Source: Streptomyces spiroverticillatus
GTDB lineage: Bacteria; Actinomycetota; Actinomycetes; Streptomycetales; Streptomycetaceae
Direction: 5' to 3'
NCBI GenBank assembly: GCA_014650415.1
Contig: BMUX01000001.1
Span: forward strand, 769,266 to 833,265
Length of the DNA stretch: 64,000 nt
The translations under genes were made by a program, and so were the position numbers. Under the pieces are notes generated by a model that saw only the letters and a program-made list of their open reading frames with translations, was not told the origin of the DNA and did no database searches. Below, piece by piece: positions 57,301-64,000 of the stretch. Within the stretch, counting starts at the first letter, position 1. Each line of letters begins with the position of its first letter.

Positions 57301-58461
57301 ATGAAGCTGGTGGTGCAGGTCAAGCTGCTGCCGGATGCCGTGCAGGTCTCGGCGTTCGAGCGCACCCTGCCTGCCCTCAACCAGGCCGCCAACTGGGTGT
57401 CCGCGCTCTCCTTCGAGGCCTTCGCCCTGCGGGGCGGGGTACGGGAGCTGCGCAAACTCTGTTACGGCGAGCTGCGGGGCCAGGGGTTCGGGGCGCAGGC
57501 CGCCCAGCATCTCATCAAACGTGTCGCCGACACCTACACCACCCTGCGGGTCAGCATCCGGGCCGGATCCCTCGGCCCGCCCACCTCCAAGCGCCGCCGC
57601 ACGGCGGAGTCGAAACCGGTCGCCTTCCGTCCGCACGCCGCCCACACGTTCGATGACCGGTGCTTGTCGTGGAACTACGACGCGCAGACCGTGAGCATCT
57701 GGACGCTCGACGGACGCGTGCGGAACGTCCGCTTCGCCTGCTCCCCGAAGGCTCTGAAGCAGCTCACCGCACACCGCAAGGGTGAGTCGGACCTGGTGTT
57801 CCGGGATGGGAAGTGGTTTCTGTACGCCACCATCGACGTGCCCGACCGCGAGGTGTACGAACCCGTGGACTGGGTGGGGGTGGACCGGGGCATCGTGAAC
57901 CTGGCCACCACCTCGGACGGCACTGACTACCAGGGTCGTCGGGTGGGCCGTTACCGGCGCTGGCAGGCGCGTAAGCGGGCCGAGCTCCAGGCCAAGCGCA
58001 CCCGGTCCGCGAAGCAGCGGCTGAAGAAGCGGGCGAAGAAGGAAGCCCGCCACGCCACCCACCTCAACCACAGGATCGCCAAGACAGTCGTTGCGGTCGC
58101 CCAACGCACCGGACGCGGCATCGCCCTCGAAGAGCTTCGGGGTATCCGCGATCGGGTCACGGTTCCCCGCGACCAGCGCGCACGGCTGTCCTCCTGGCCC
58201 TTCCACCAGCTCGGGGCGTTCATCGCCTACAAGTGCCGACGCAACGGAGTGCCGTTCGTCGAGGTGGACCCGGCCTACACCTCCCAGCGCTGCCCGCGCT
58301 GCGGCCACACCGAGCGCGCCAACCGGCCCACTCGGGAACACTTCACCTGTCGTCGGTGCGGCCTCGCTGGGCCCTCCGATCACGTCGCCGGGATCAACGT
58401 GCGCAACCGCGCCCGCTCGGCGTGGGCCTTCGTCAACATGCCCGATCCCGCCCCGGCCTAG
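57301..58461 (+). mobile_element. tnpB: TnpB (IS200/IS605 or IS1341 type RNA-guided nuclease), TnpA absent
   Basis: Transposon-encoded nuclease of 386 residues, ancestor-like to Cas12. RuvC triad intact: D195 in VGVDRGIVN, E277 in IALEELRGI, D360 in SDHVAGINV. Zinc finger C331-PR-C334 ... C350-RR-C353. A basic helix (220-250) precedes the RuvC middle part. TnpB cuts DNA under guidance of an omega RNA encoded at its 3' end. ATG at 57301; no tnpA is nearby, so the element is IS1341-like and would need a transposase in trans. No flanking target-site duplication is expected for this family. Confidence 0.93.
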
Positions 58462-58568
58462 AGCCGCAGACGGGTAAATGTGCCCCGTGACCGCCCTACC
58501 GTAGGGGGCAGTCGGGAGCATAAACCCAGCCGTGACACACCGAGCTAACAAGCTCGGTCGTTCACGGC
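58462..58568 (+). ncRNA. candidate omega RNA scaffold end of tnpB
   Basis: Just after tnpB: a CCCTA/TAGGG hairpin near 58490-58506, then a nested stem with outer pairs GCCGTGA (58529-58535) and TCACGGC (58562-58568) and inner pairs CCGAGCT (58540-58546) and AGCTCGG (58551-58557) around AACA. Position and structure fit an omega RNA 3' end with the guide beginning after it. Not verified. Confidence 0.35.
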
Positions 58569-58982
58569 CGAGTAGTTGACCTCCGCCCACACCGTCTTGC
58601 CGGGGTTGCGTTCCGTGACGCCCCAGTCGTCCGCCAGCTCCTCCACCAGCACCATCCCCCGCCCTCCCTCCGTCACGTACGGCCCGTACTCCTGCCGCAC
58701 CGGCCGCCGTTCACCCCGCGCGTCCGACACCTCGATGCGCAGTACGTCGCCCCACGTCATCCGCAGCTCGAAGTCCCGCCCCGGCACGTGGCCGTGGAGG
58801 ACGGCGTTCGCGGCCAGCTCCGCCACCACCGTCACCACCGCGTCCGCGAACTCGCACCCGTACGGCACCCCCCACTCCTGAAGCTGCCGCTCCGCCAGCA
58901 GCCTCGCCAGCCGGGCCCCGCGCCGCGTGGAACTGATCTGCTGCTTGAACTCCACGTCCAGCGTGGGCATTTCACTGTTCAT
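58545..58982 (-). CDS. ATP-binding regulatory protein (HATPase, RsbW/anti-sigma type)
   Basis: GHKL ATPase of 145 residues related to anti-sigma kinases. N box ELAANAVLHGH (about 55-65), G1-like IEVSDARGERRPV and GRGMVLVEELADDWGV are visible. In Streptomyces these proteins commonly flank Scr1-type regulators and DUF397 proteins, as here, and probably take part in developmental or antibiotic control. ATG at 58982. The C-terminal residues AVNDRAC are encoded inside the hairpin region next to tnpB, so the tail may have been changed by the insertion. Confidence 0.88.
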   Translation of the reverse strand: MNSEMPTLDVEFKQQISSTRRGARLARLLAERQLQEWGVPYGCEFADAVVTVVAELAANAVLHGHVPGRDFELRMTWGDVLRIEVSDARGERRPVRQEYGPYVTEGGRGMVLVEELADDWGVTERNPGKTVWAEVNYSAVNDRAC

Positions 58983-59043
58983 GTGACAGAGCGTGGCCGG
59001 TCCGATCTACGCTGGCCAGGTGCGACCCGGCGACTCTGGGTAG

Positions 59044-59072
59044 TTGTACGGGCGCGTGATGCGCGTTGTACG
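59044..59072. promoter_or_regulatory. direct repeats TTGTACG in the divergent promoter region
   Basis: Two copies of TTGTACG, starts 22 bases apart, with a GCGCG-rich spacer, in the 123-bp gap between the ATP-binding gene and the Scr1-type regulator. Candidate operator for the latter. Confidence 0.35.
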
Positions 59073-59105
59073 AGTTGTCGACCGTGACCCCCGAAGGTGG
59101 CCCCC

Positions 59106-59975
59106 GTGCTCCCGAACCCGGATCAGGACCCGACCCCAGAGACTCCGTCCCAAGAGGACGGCACCGCCCACTTGTTCCGTGCGCTGGGCAAACAGATCAA
59201 GGCCCTGCGGGAGTTCCGGGGCATGAAACAGAGCGAGTTGGCGACCGCCGTCCGCTTCGGCCCGGACCTCATCTCGGCCGTCGAGAGGGGGACGCGCACG
59301 CCGCAGCCCGACTTGCTGCTGGCCGCAGATCCTGTGCTCGGGGCTCACGGGACTCTCATCGCGGCCATCCCGGACGTCGAAGAGGCCCTGAAGAAGAGCC
59401 GGACCCGACACCCGGACTGGTACCGGAACTACGCCAAGCTGGAGGCCGAGGCACTGGAGATCTTCCACTACGGCAACCAGGTCGTGCACGGGCTGCTCCA
59501 GACGGAGGCGTACGCGCGGGCCATCTTCACCCGGTGGCGACCGCTTTACAGCGAGGAGACCGTGGAGAAGCGAGTCGCAGACCGCCTGTCGCGGCAAGGG
59601 GTGCTGGAGAAGTGGCCGCCCACGCAATTCGGCTTCATCTTCGAGGAGGTCGCCCTGCACCGGCCGATCGGCGGCCGCGAGGTGCACCACGAGCAGTTGC
59701 GACGGCTGCTGACGTTGGGCACTCGGCGCAACATCACCATCCAGGTAATGGAGACAGCCTGCGAGGAACATCCCAACATGGATGGTGCGTTCAACCTGCT
59801 GACCGCCAAGAACGAACAGCGCGTGGCATACACGGAGGTTCAGGGGCACCCGCGCCTGATCACCGATCCGGCCGAAGTCCGGGCGATGCAGGAACGCTAT
59901 GGAATCATGCAGACGCTGGCTCTCAGGCCGGACGCCTCCCTGGCGATGATCGAAAGAATTCTGGGAGACCGATGA
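59106..59975 (+). CDS. Scr1/WhiJ-family XRE regulator (HTH plus DUF5753)
   Basis: Transcription regulator of about 289 residues. The XRE helix-turn-helix spans about 27-75 (FRGMKQSELATAVRFGPDLISAVERGTRTP), followed by DUF5753 (about 105-280) with YGNQVVHGLLQTEAYARAI and ALHRPIGG..., a probable ligand-sensing domain. GTG at 59106 is preferred because AAGGTGG precedes it; GTG at 59097 is also in frame. Stop overlaps the DUF397 start by four bases, the standard arrangement in which the small protein antagonises its regulator. Confidence 0.92.
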   Translation: MLPNPDQDPTPETPSQEDGTAHLFRALGKQIKALREFRGMKQSELATAVRFGPDLISAVERGTRTPQPDLLLAADPVLGAHGTLIAAIPDVEEALKKSRTRHPDWYRNYAKLEAEALEIFHYGNQVVHGLLQTEAYARAIFTRWRPLYSEETVEKRVADRLSRQGVLEKWPPTQFGFIFEEVALHRPIGGREVHHEQLRRLLTLGTRRNITIQVMETACEEHPNMDGAFNLLTAKNEQRVAYTEVQGHPRLITDPAEVRAMQERYGIMQTLALRPDASLAMIERILGDR

Positions 59976-60289
59976 ACGCGGAAACGCTGACCTGGTTCAA
60001 GTCGAGCTACAGCGGGGGGGCGGGCGGCGACTGCCTCGAAGTCGCTTACGAATGGCGGAAGTCGAGCTACAGCGGCGGCGAGGGCGGTGAGTGCCTGGAG
60101 GTCGCCTACGACTGGTCCAAGTCGAGCTACAGCGACGGCGAGGGCGGCCAGTGCGTCGAAGTGGCAGCCCACCCCACCACCATCCACATCCGCGACTCCA
60201 AGCTCGCCGACGCCAGCCCCCAGCTCGGGGTCTCCCCCGCCGCCTGGACCGCGTTCCTCTCGTACGCCACCCCGGGGACCACCCGGTAA
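59972..60289 (+). CDS. DUF397 protein with triplicated N-terminal module
   Basis: Small protein of 105 residues; canonical DUF397 proteins are about 60-80. The WxKSSYSGGxGGxCLEVA module occurs three times in a row (residues 9-28, 29-48, 49-68), then the usual VRDSK-like segment (HIRDSKLADASPQLGVSPAAWTAFL) follows once. DUF397 proteins bind or counteract the neighbouring Scr1-type regulator. ATG overlaps the regulator stop. The repeats read as an exact 60-base tandem duplication, keeping frame. Confidence 0.9.
   Translation: MNAETLTWFKSSYSGGAGGDCLEVAYEWRKSSYSGGEGGECLEVAYDWSKSSYSDGEGGQCVEVAAHPTTIHIRDSKLADASPQLGVSPAAWTAFLSYATPGTTR
59999..60178 (+). repeat. 60-base tandem repeat, three copies, within the DUF397 gene
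   Basis: GTCGAGCTACAGCG begins at 60001, 60061 and 60121: an exact period of 60 bases (20 codons). Copies differ at scattered positions. Confidence 0.93.
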
Positions 60290-60500
60290 GCAAGCAGAGC
60301 CCCGCGCCCCCAAGCTCGGGGACGCCAGTCCCCAGCTCGGGGCCTCCCCCACCGCGCGGACCGCGCCCACCCCGTACGCCGACCCCGGGGACCACCCGAT
60401 AAGCAAGCAGAGCCCCACGCCCCCAAACTCGCCGACGCCAGCCCCCAGCTCGGAGTCACCCCCACCGCGCGGACCACACCCACCCCGTACGCCGACCCCG
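60200..60500 (+). repeat. ~112-base tandem repeat of the DUF397 3' end
   Basis: Copies begin at 60200, 60312 and 60425 (AAGCTCGCCGACGCCAGCCC and variants) and include the AAGCAAGCAGAGCCCC post-stop sequence. Only the first copy is read as protein; the second and third lie past the stop and are frame-degraded. Fills the gap to the next gene. Confidence 0.9.
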
Positions 60501-60514
60501 GAACCCGCGTCCGC

Positions 60515-61057
60515 TCAGTCCCACCAGCCGTTGCCGGTGCGCCAGCGCTGCACCCATTCCTCAAAGCCCCATGCCTGGTCGCCGGGCGCCGGGACGGCCC
60601 CGACGTCGGCGATCATCCACACCTCGCCGCGGCGGGGGCCAGTGGTCAGCAGGAGCCAGAACGACTGCCCGTCCTCGGACCCGAGAACGATGGACCCGTT
60701 GTTGAACGCGGCGTCGATCCGCGGGTCCTCGGGGCCGACACTCTCGTCGTCCTCCCACGGCCAGGCAGCCCCCAGCGGAAACGGCTCGCCCGGCTGTCGC
60801 GGTCCAAGATCGGGCCAGGTGTCGGGCAGCCAGCCGAGCGGCTGGAGACCGCCGTCGCCGGCGGGGCCGAGGCCGGACCCGTTGCTGATCTCCGCGATGA
60901 ACGTCCTGTACGGCTCCGGCAGGACCACCCGGTTCTCCTGCTCCCAGTCCGCGACGGCTTCTTGCCCGAGCGGCGGCTCCCGCCATTCCGACGGGAACGC
61001 GGTCCGCAGGAAGTCGAGAGTGGCCTCGGCGGGACGCTGATCACGTATGTCTGTCAC
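60515..61057 (-). CDS. SMI1/KNR4 (SUKH) family protein
   Basis: Protein of about 180 residues, SUKH fold: VADWEQENRVVLPEPYRTFIAEISNGSGLGPAGDGGLQPLG, then ...GSIVLGSEDGQSFWLLLTTGPRRGEVWMIADVG, a typical SMI1/KNR4 pattern. Immunity proteins are the common role, but no toxin is next to it. GTG at 61057 matches the expected N-terminus; the open frame extends to 61204 without homology. It borders the DUF397 repeat array. Confidence 0.82.
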   Translation of the reverse strand: MTDIRDQRPAEATLDFLRTAFPSEWREPPLGQEAVADWEQENRVVLPEPYRTFIAEISNGSGLGPAGDGGLQPLGWLPDTWPDLGPRQPGEPFPLGAAWPWEDDESVGPEDPRIDAAFNNGSIVLGSEDGQSFWLLLTTGPRRGEVWMIADVGAVPAPGDQAWGFEEWVQRWRTGNGWWD

Positions 61058-61219
61058 GGCAGCATGCTGGCAGAAGTACGGCGACTCCGGACCGTGGCCG
61101 CCTCCCTCCGGAGCTGTGCTGAACAGGTCGGGCCACCAGCCCGGCGCTTCGCCCGTCGAGACGGCGATGACGCTGGTCGTGTTCGGCGGGTCGGCCGAGC
61201 CCACGCTTCAGCGAGAGGC

Positions 61220-61795
61220 TCAGCAGGAGGCGAGGAACTCGATCGCGCGGGCGGTCACGAGGGCGGCGGCCTCCGGGTCGTACGAGGGCAGGGAGCTGTC
61301 CAGGAAGAGGTGCTGGTCGCCGGGGTAGAGGTGCAGCTCCGCATCCGCGGCCCCGGCGACGAGCGCGCGGGCGGCGTCCAGGTCCTCGGCGACGAGCGGG
61401 TCGGCCTCCTTGGCGTGGATCCGTACGGGGACGGCGGCGGGCCAGCCCTTGCCCTCGCCGAACTCCTCGACCGGGATGCAGGCGTCGACCAGGAGCGCAC
61501 CACGCGCCTGCGCCTGCGTCTGGGCGAGCTTCTGCGCGGGGAGCACGCCGAGCGAGATCCCGGCGTACACGACGTCAGGGGGGAATCCCCCGGCCATCCG
61601 CACACCCCGCTCGACGAACGTCCCGAACCCGATCTCCTCGACGTACGCCATGGCCTCCTGGAGAGTGGCGAAGGTCCGCCCCTCGTAGAGGTCGGGCGTG
61701 TGCACGGTGTGCCCGGCGACCCGCAACGCGTCGGCGAACGCGAGGACTCCGGGCGTCAGCCCCTGCGAATGGTGGAACAGCACAACCTCAGCCAC
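61220..61795 (-). CDS. dienelactone hydrolase family protein with serine nucleophile
   Basis: Alpha/beta hydrolase of 191 residues. N-terminal VVLFHHSQGLTPGV, nucleophile elbow GISLGV with S81 where classical dienelactone hydrolases have cysteine, D132 in KEADPLV and H162 in PGDQHLF. The triad is complete, so it is probably an active esterase rather than a strict dienelactone hydrolase. ATG at 61795. Confidence 0.85.
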   Translation of the reverse strand: MAEVVLFHHSQGLTPGVLAFADALRVAGHTVHTPDLYEGRTFATLQEAMAYVEEIGFGTFVERGVRMAGGFPPDVVYAGISLGVLPAQKLAQTQAQARGALLVDACIPVEEFGEGKGWPAAVPVRIHAKEADPLVAEDLDAARALVAGAADAELHLYPGDQHLFLDSSLPSYDPEAAALVTARAIEFLASC

Positions 61796-61894
61796 ACCCG
61801 AACTCCTTGCCTTGCTCGCTTGCCTTGCCTGTGGCCGGCGAATGATCCGCCATCCTAGGTCTATCGAACGCCCATTCGACTATACGATCGCCGC

Positions 61895-62155
61895 ATGGAC
61901 AAGGAGAGTGCGAGAGAACGCGCGGCACGGTTCCTCGAAGCGGGGAACCGCACGGCGGAGATGCCCCTGGCGCTGACGGACGGCGAGCCGCAGGTGCGGG
62001 GCTCCGTGCTGTACTTCGACTGCCAGTCGACCGCCTATCTCCGGACCGGCAACTGGCGGGACCTGGCGATCGGTTCGGGACCGGTCGCCGTCGACCTGGA
62101 AACCGGCGAGTGCCGGCTCACCGGGTCCATGGAGACGGCGGAACTCGGACTGTGA
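61895..62155 (+). CDS. YrhB/Imm35-like small protein
   Basis: Protein of 86 residues. VLYFDCQSTAYLRTGNWRDLAIGSGPVAVDLETGECRLTGS resembles the Imm35 (YrhB) immunity fold: a strand with an aromatic pair, then GxxPVxVDxxTG. ATG at 61895 has TACGAT five to ten bases upstream and no ribosome site, which fits a leaderless message. No cognate toxin is visible; the next gene, DUF6924, follows by 26 bases. Confidence 0.7.
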   Translation: MDKESARERAARFLEAGNRTAEMPLALTDGEPQVRGSVLYFDCQSTAYLRTGNWRDLAIGSGPVAVDLETGECRLTGSMETAELGL

Positions 62156-62181
62156 GGGTGCGAGGACGTGAGGGGGGCTCG

Positions 62182-62601
62182 ATGGAGTACGACGCACTGA
62201 TCGTCCGGACGGACTTCGGGGACGAGGGGGCGTGGGAGGCGGTCCTGCGTGAACTCCACCCGGAGTTCCGGGTGTTGGACCGGGACGGGGCTTCCACCGA
62301 GGAGGCGTGGACGGCGTACCGCGACGACGAAGACCTGAGCGTGGTCTTCCTGGCCGACCGCCACACCATGACATCCCCGGACCGGGCCCTCCTGGCACTG
62401 AACCTCGGCTGGGAGGACACCTCCACCCTCGACCCCACCTACTACCAGGACCTGGTCGACCACCCGGAACCGCGCGAGCTGCGGGTGATGCCGGGGGCGG
62501 TCCACTCCGTCCACGTGAACCTCCAGCTCGCGAACATGGACTTCGCCGAATTCGCCGACGAGGCCGCAACCTCCCCCGGCGGGGTCGTACACCCCCTCTG
62601 A
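62182..62601 (+). CDS. DUF6924-like protein
   Basis: Protein of 139 residues, acidic, opening with ALIVRTDFGDEGAWEAVLREL and a second element FLADRHTMTSPDRALLALNLGWED. This matches small streptomycete proteins annotated as DUF6924; function unknown, and their neighbours suggest immunity or stress roles. ATG at 62182 with GAGGGGGG upstream. Ends 20 bases before repeat B copy 3. Confidence 0.65.
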   Translation: MEYDALIVRTDFGDEGAWEAVLRELHPEFRVLDRDGASTEEAWTAYRDDEDLSVVFLADRHTMTSPDRALLALNLGWEDTSTLDPTYYQDLVDHPEPRELRVMPGAVHSVHVNLQLANMDFAEFADEAATSPGGVVHPL

Positions 62602-62620
62602 CCTGCACCTCCCGGTGCGT

Positions 62621-62729
62621 GCCCCTTCAGGGGCGCGGGGAACTGCGCGAGCAACCACAACACTCCCGCACGGGAACCGCCCCACTGCCCCGCGGGTTTA
62701 GGTGAAGGGGCGGGGCTGGGGACCCATCG
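62621..62729. repeat. dispersed intergenic repeat B, copy 3 (inverted)
   Basis: Reverse of copies 1 and 2: begins GGGGCGCGGGGAACTGCGCG and ends GCGGGTTTAGGTGAAGGGGC. Lies between DUF6924 and the lipoprotein gene. Confidence 0.8.
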
Positions 62730-62808
62730 GCCCGGCTGGCCACTGCTGAACCCCTCCAGCACCGGGAAGCGAACACACCCCACGCCACAGGGGCGGAGAG
62801 GAGTCACG

Positions 62809-63354
62809 GTGAAACGGAACCGAAAGCCCGGGGCCACAATCCTGGCGGGAGCCATGGTGGTGGCACTCACCGGCTGCGGGGAGGCACAAGACACCGCCGG
62901 GTGGGTCCCCGCCAAAGAGAGGGCCGAGGCCCAGGTGCGACAGGACAGGGCCCCCGTCGAACGCCGCTTCCCCGCGTTCGGGGAGTTCGTGCGGGCCCGC
63001 TGGGTCGGCGTATCGCTCAACAACCCCCGCCTCCCCGGCCCGACGGACGTCGAGATGGCCGGCGTCGTCGACCTCTCGGCACGGGACGCCGAGCGGCTTC
63101 GTACGCGGTACGAGTGGCGGGAGGCGGCCGGATCCGGCACAGCCCTGCCGGGAGCCGTCACCCCACTCCTCCCGGAAGGTGCCCACTGGCGCACCAGCGA
63201 CGCGTTCGACCGCGAAGTCACCCGGGACGGCAGCTACTCGGCGACCTTCCGCGTCGACTTCGAGAAACGCGTCCTCACCTTCGACGCCGTCAACCCGGCC
63301 GCCCCGCCGGCCACCGCACCCGCCCAGGGCCGAGCCCGGCCCCCCTTTGGCTGA
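62809..63354 (+). CDS. small lipoprotein of unknown function
   Basis: Lipoprotein of 181 residues. Lipobox L20-T-G-C23 follows a basic start (MKRNRKPG). The body has no family I recognise: charged, with FPAFGEFVRARWVGVSLNNPRLPGPTDVE and a C-terminal beta-rich stretch (YSATFRVDFEKRVLTFDAV), then a Pro/Ala tail. GTG at 62809 with GGAGAGGAG upstream. Immediately before the P450. Confidence 0.75.
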   Translation: MKRNRKPGATILAGAMVVALTGCGEAQDTAGWVPAKERAEAQVRQDRAPVERRFPAFGEFVRARWVGVSLNNPRLPGPTDVEMAGVVDLSARDAERLRTRYEWREAAGSGTALPGAVTPLLPEGAHWRTSDAFDREVTRDGSYSATFRVDFEKRVLTFDAVNPAAPPATAPAQGRARPPFG

Positions 63355-63442
63355 ACATCGCATAGACCGGGTACGTGGTGCGGGCATCTAGTGGAGGGTG
63401 ATCGGTAGAGGTCCCTCCGCTTGAGTGTGAGTGAGGTTGTCC

Positions 63443-64000
63443 GTGACTGAGTCGCCCGTCGCCCCCGCAGGCCCCATGACCCCCGTCGTCTTTCCGCAGA
63501 ACCGCACCTGTCCGTACGACCCCGCCCCCGGCTACGACCCCGTGCGGGCCACCGGCCGGCCCCTGAACCGTGTCGAGATCTTCGACGGCACCGAGGTGTG
63601 GATGGTGACCGGCCTCGCCGAGGCCCGTGCGCTCCTCGCCGACCAGCGGCTCTCCTCGGCCCGCGAGCGCCCCGACTTCCCCGTCTTCGCCAAGCGCCTG
63701 GTGGGTGTCGAACGCCGCCGGGTCGAGCTCCTCGGTGTCGACGACCCCGAACACAACGCCCAGCGGCGGAAGTTGATCCCCGGCTTCACCCTGAAGCGGA
63801 CGGCCGGGCTGCGGCCCGCGATCCAGGCCACGGTGGACCGCCTGCTGGACGACATGGTCGCGCAGGGCTCCAACTCCGCCGACCTGGTCAGCGCCTTCGC
63901 CCTGCCCGTCCCGTCCATCGTGATCTGCGCGCTGCTCGGGGTGCCGTACGAGGACCACGACTTCTTCGAGGAGGCCTCGCGGCGGCTGCTGCGCGGGCCG
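63443..64000 (+). CDS. cytochrome P450, N-terminal part
   Basis: Haem monooxygenase; only the first 186 codons are in the window, the frame runs off the right edge. Features present: N-terminal PQNRTCPYDPAPGYD, B-C loop, the C-helix motif DDPEHNAQRRKLIPGFTLKR with the haem-propionate histidine and arginine, and the start of the F helix. The I-helix and the Cys-haem loop are beyond the edge. Bacterial soluble type, possibly CYP107- or CYP105-like. GTG at 63443; GAGG upstream. Substrate unknown. Confidence 0.9.
   Translation, partial: MTESPVAPAGPMTPVVFPQNRTCPYDPAPGYDPVRATGRPLNRVEIFDGTEVWMVTGLAEARALLADQRLSSARERPDFPVFAKRLVGVERRRVELLGVDDPEHNAQRRKLIPGFTLKRTAGLRPAIQATVDRLLDDMVAQGSNSADLVSAFALPVPSIVICALLGVPYEDHDFFEEASRRLLRGP

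Noticed and set aside
57301..58461. tnpB as a Cas12 gene
   Set aside because: About 390 residues, no CRISPR array or cas genes nearby, and the zinc finger and motif spacing are those of transposon TnpB.

Overview
The window is a stretch of very high-GC actinobacterial chromosome, almost certainly Streptomyces. The evidence is the extreme third-position GC bias, many GTG starts, ATGA/GTGA start-stop overlaps, a futalosine-type menaquinone pathway, a Scr1-type regulator/DUF397/ATP-binding triad, an ECF41 sigma factor and typical streptomycete dispersed intergenic repeats. The two outermost genes, a polyprenyl diphosphate synthase and a cytochrome P450, run off the ends. No tRNA, rRNA or CRISPR array was seen.

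Layout. 1-11 kb: peptide uptake and hydrolysis (POT transporter plus CocE-type hydrolase), a WYL regulator divergent from an epoxide hydrolase with a clear palindromic operator between them, a two-gene unit of FAD oxidoreductase and ATP-grasp ligase, fumarylacetoacetase, and a GPP34 protein. 11-13.4 kb: intergenic repeats and recQ. 13.5-29.5 kb: the complete 14-gene nuoA-N operon for respiratory complex I on the minus strand, ended by a strong hairpin. It is preceded by a near-consensus Rex operator and Crp-like sites in a 790-bp divergent region shared with a secreted NlpC/P60 hydrolase. 31-45 kb: mixed metabolism, including geranylgeranyl reductase, mqnC, a composite-domain protein, menG and glsA on one strand, then a membrane Ser/Thr kinase, two lipoproteins and mqnA. 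45-51 kb: a cold-shock gene with an apparent leader attenuator, acyl-CoA ligase with a divergent AraC-type regulator, a secreted lipase and a DinB protein. 51-53 kb: an ECF41 sigma factor in an operon with its oxidoreductase, behind a matching promoter. 53-64 kb: an accessory-looking tail with SUKH, Imm35-like, DUF6924, SdpI-like and VapB genes, a repeat-truncated VapC, a tnpB element, a Scr1/DUF397 locus carrying two independent tandem amplifications, lipoprotein and P450.

How the genes fit together. A theme of the first 45 kb is menaquinone-dependent respiration: prenyl chain synthesis (left edge), chorismate dehydratase MqnA, radical-SAM MqnC, methyltransferase MenG and a probable side-chain reductase make or finish the quinone, and complex I reduces it. 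The Rex-like operator would tie complex I expression to the NADH/NAD+ ratio. The last 10 kb shows gene decay, small repeats and orphan immunity or antitoxin genes and looks like a more mobile part of the chromosome.
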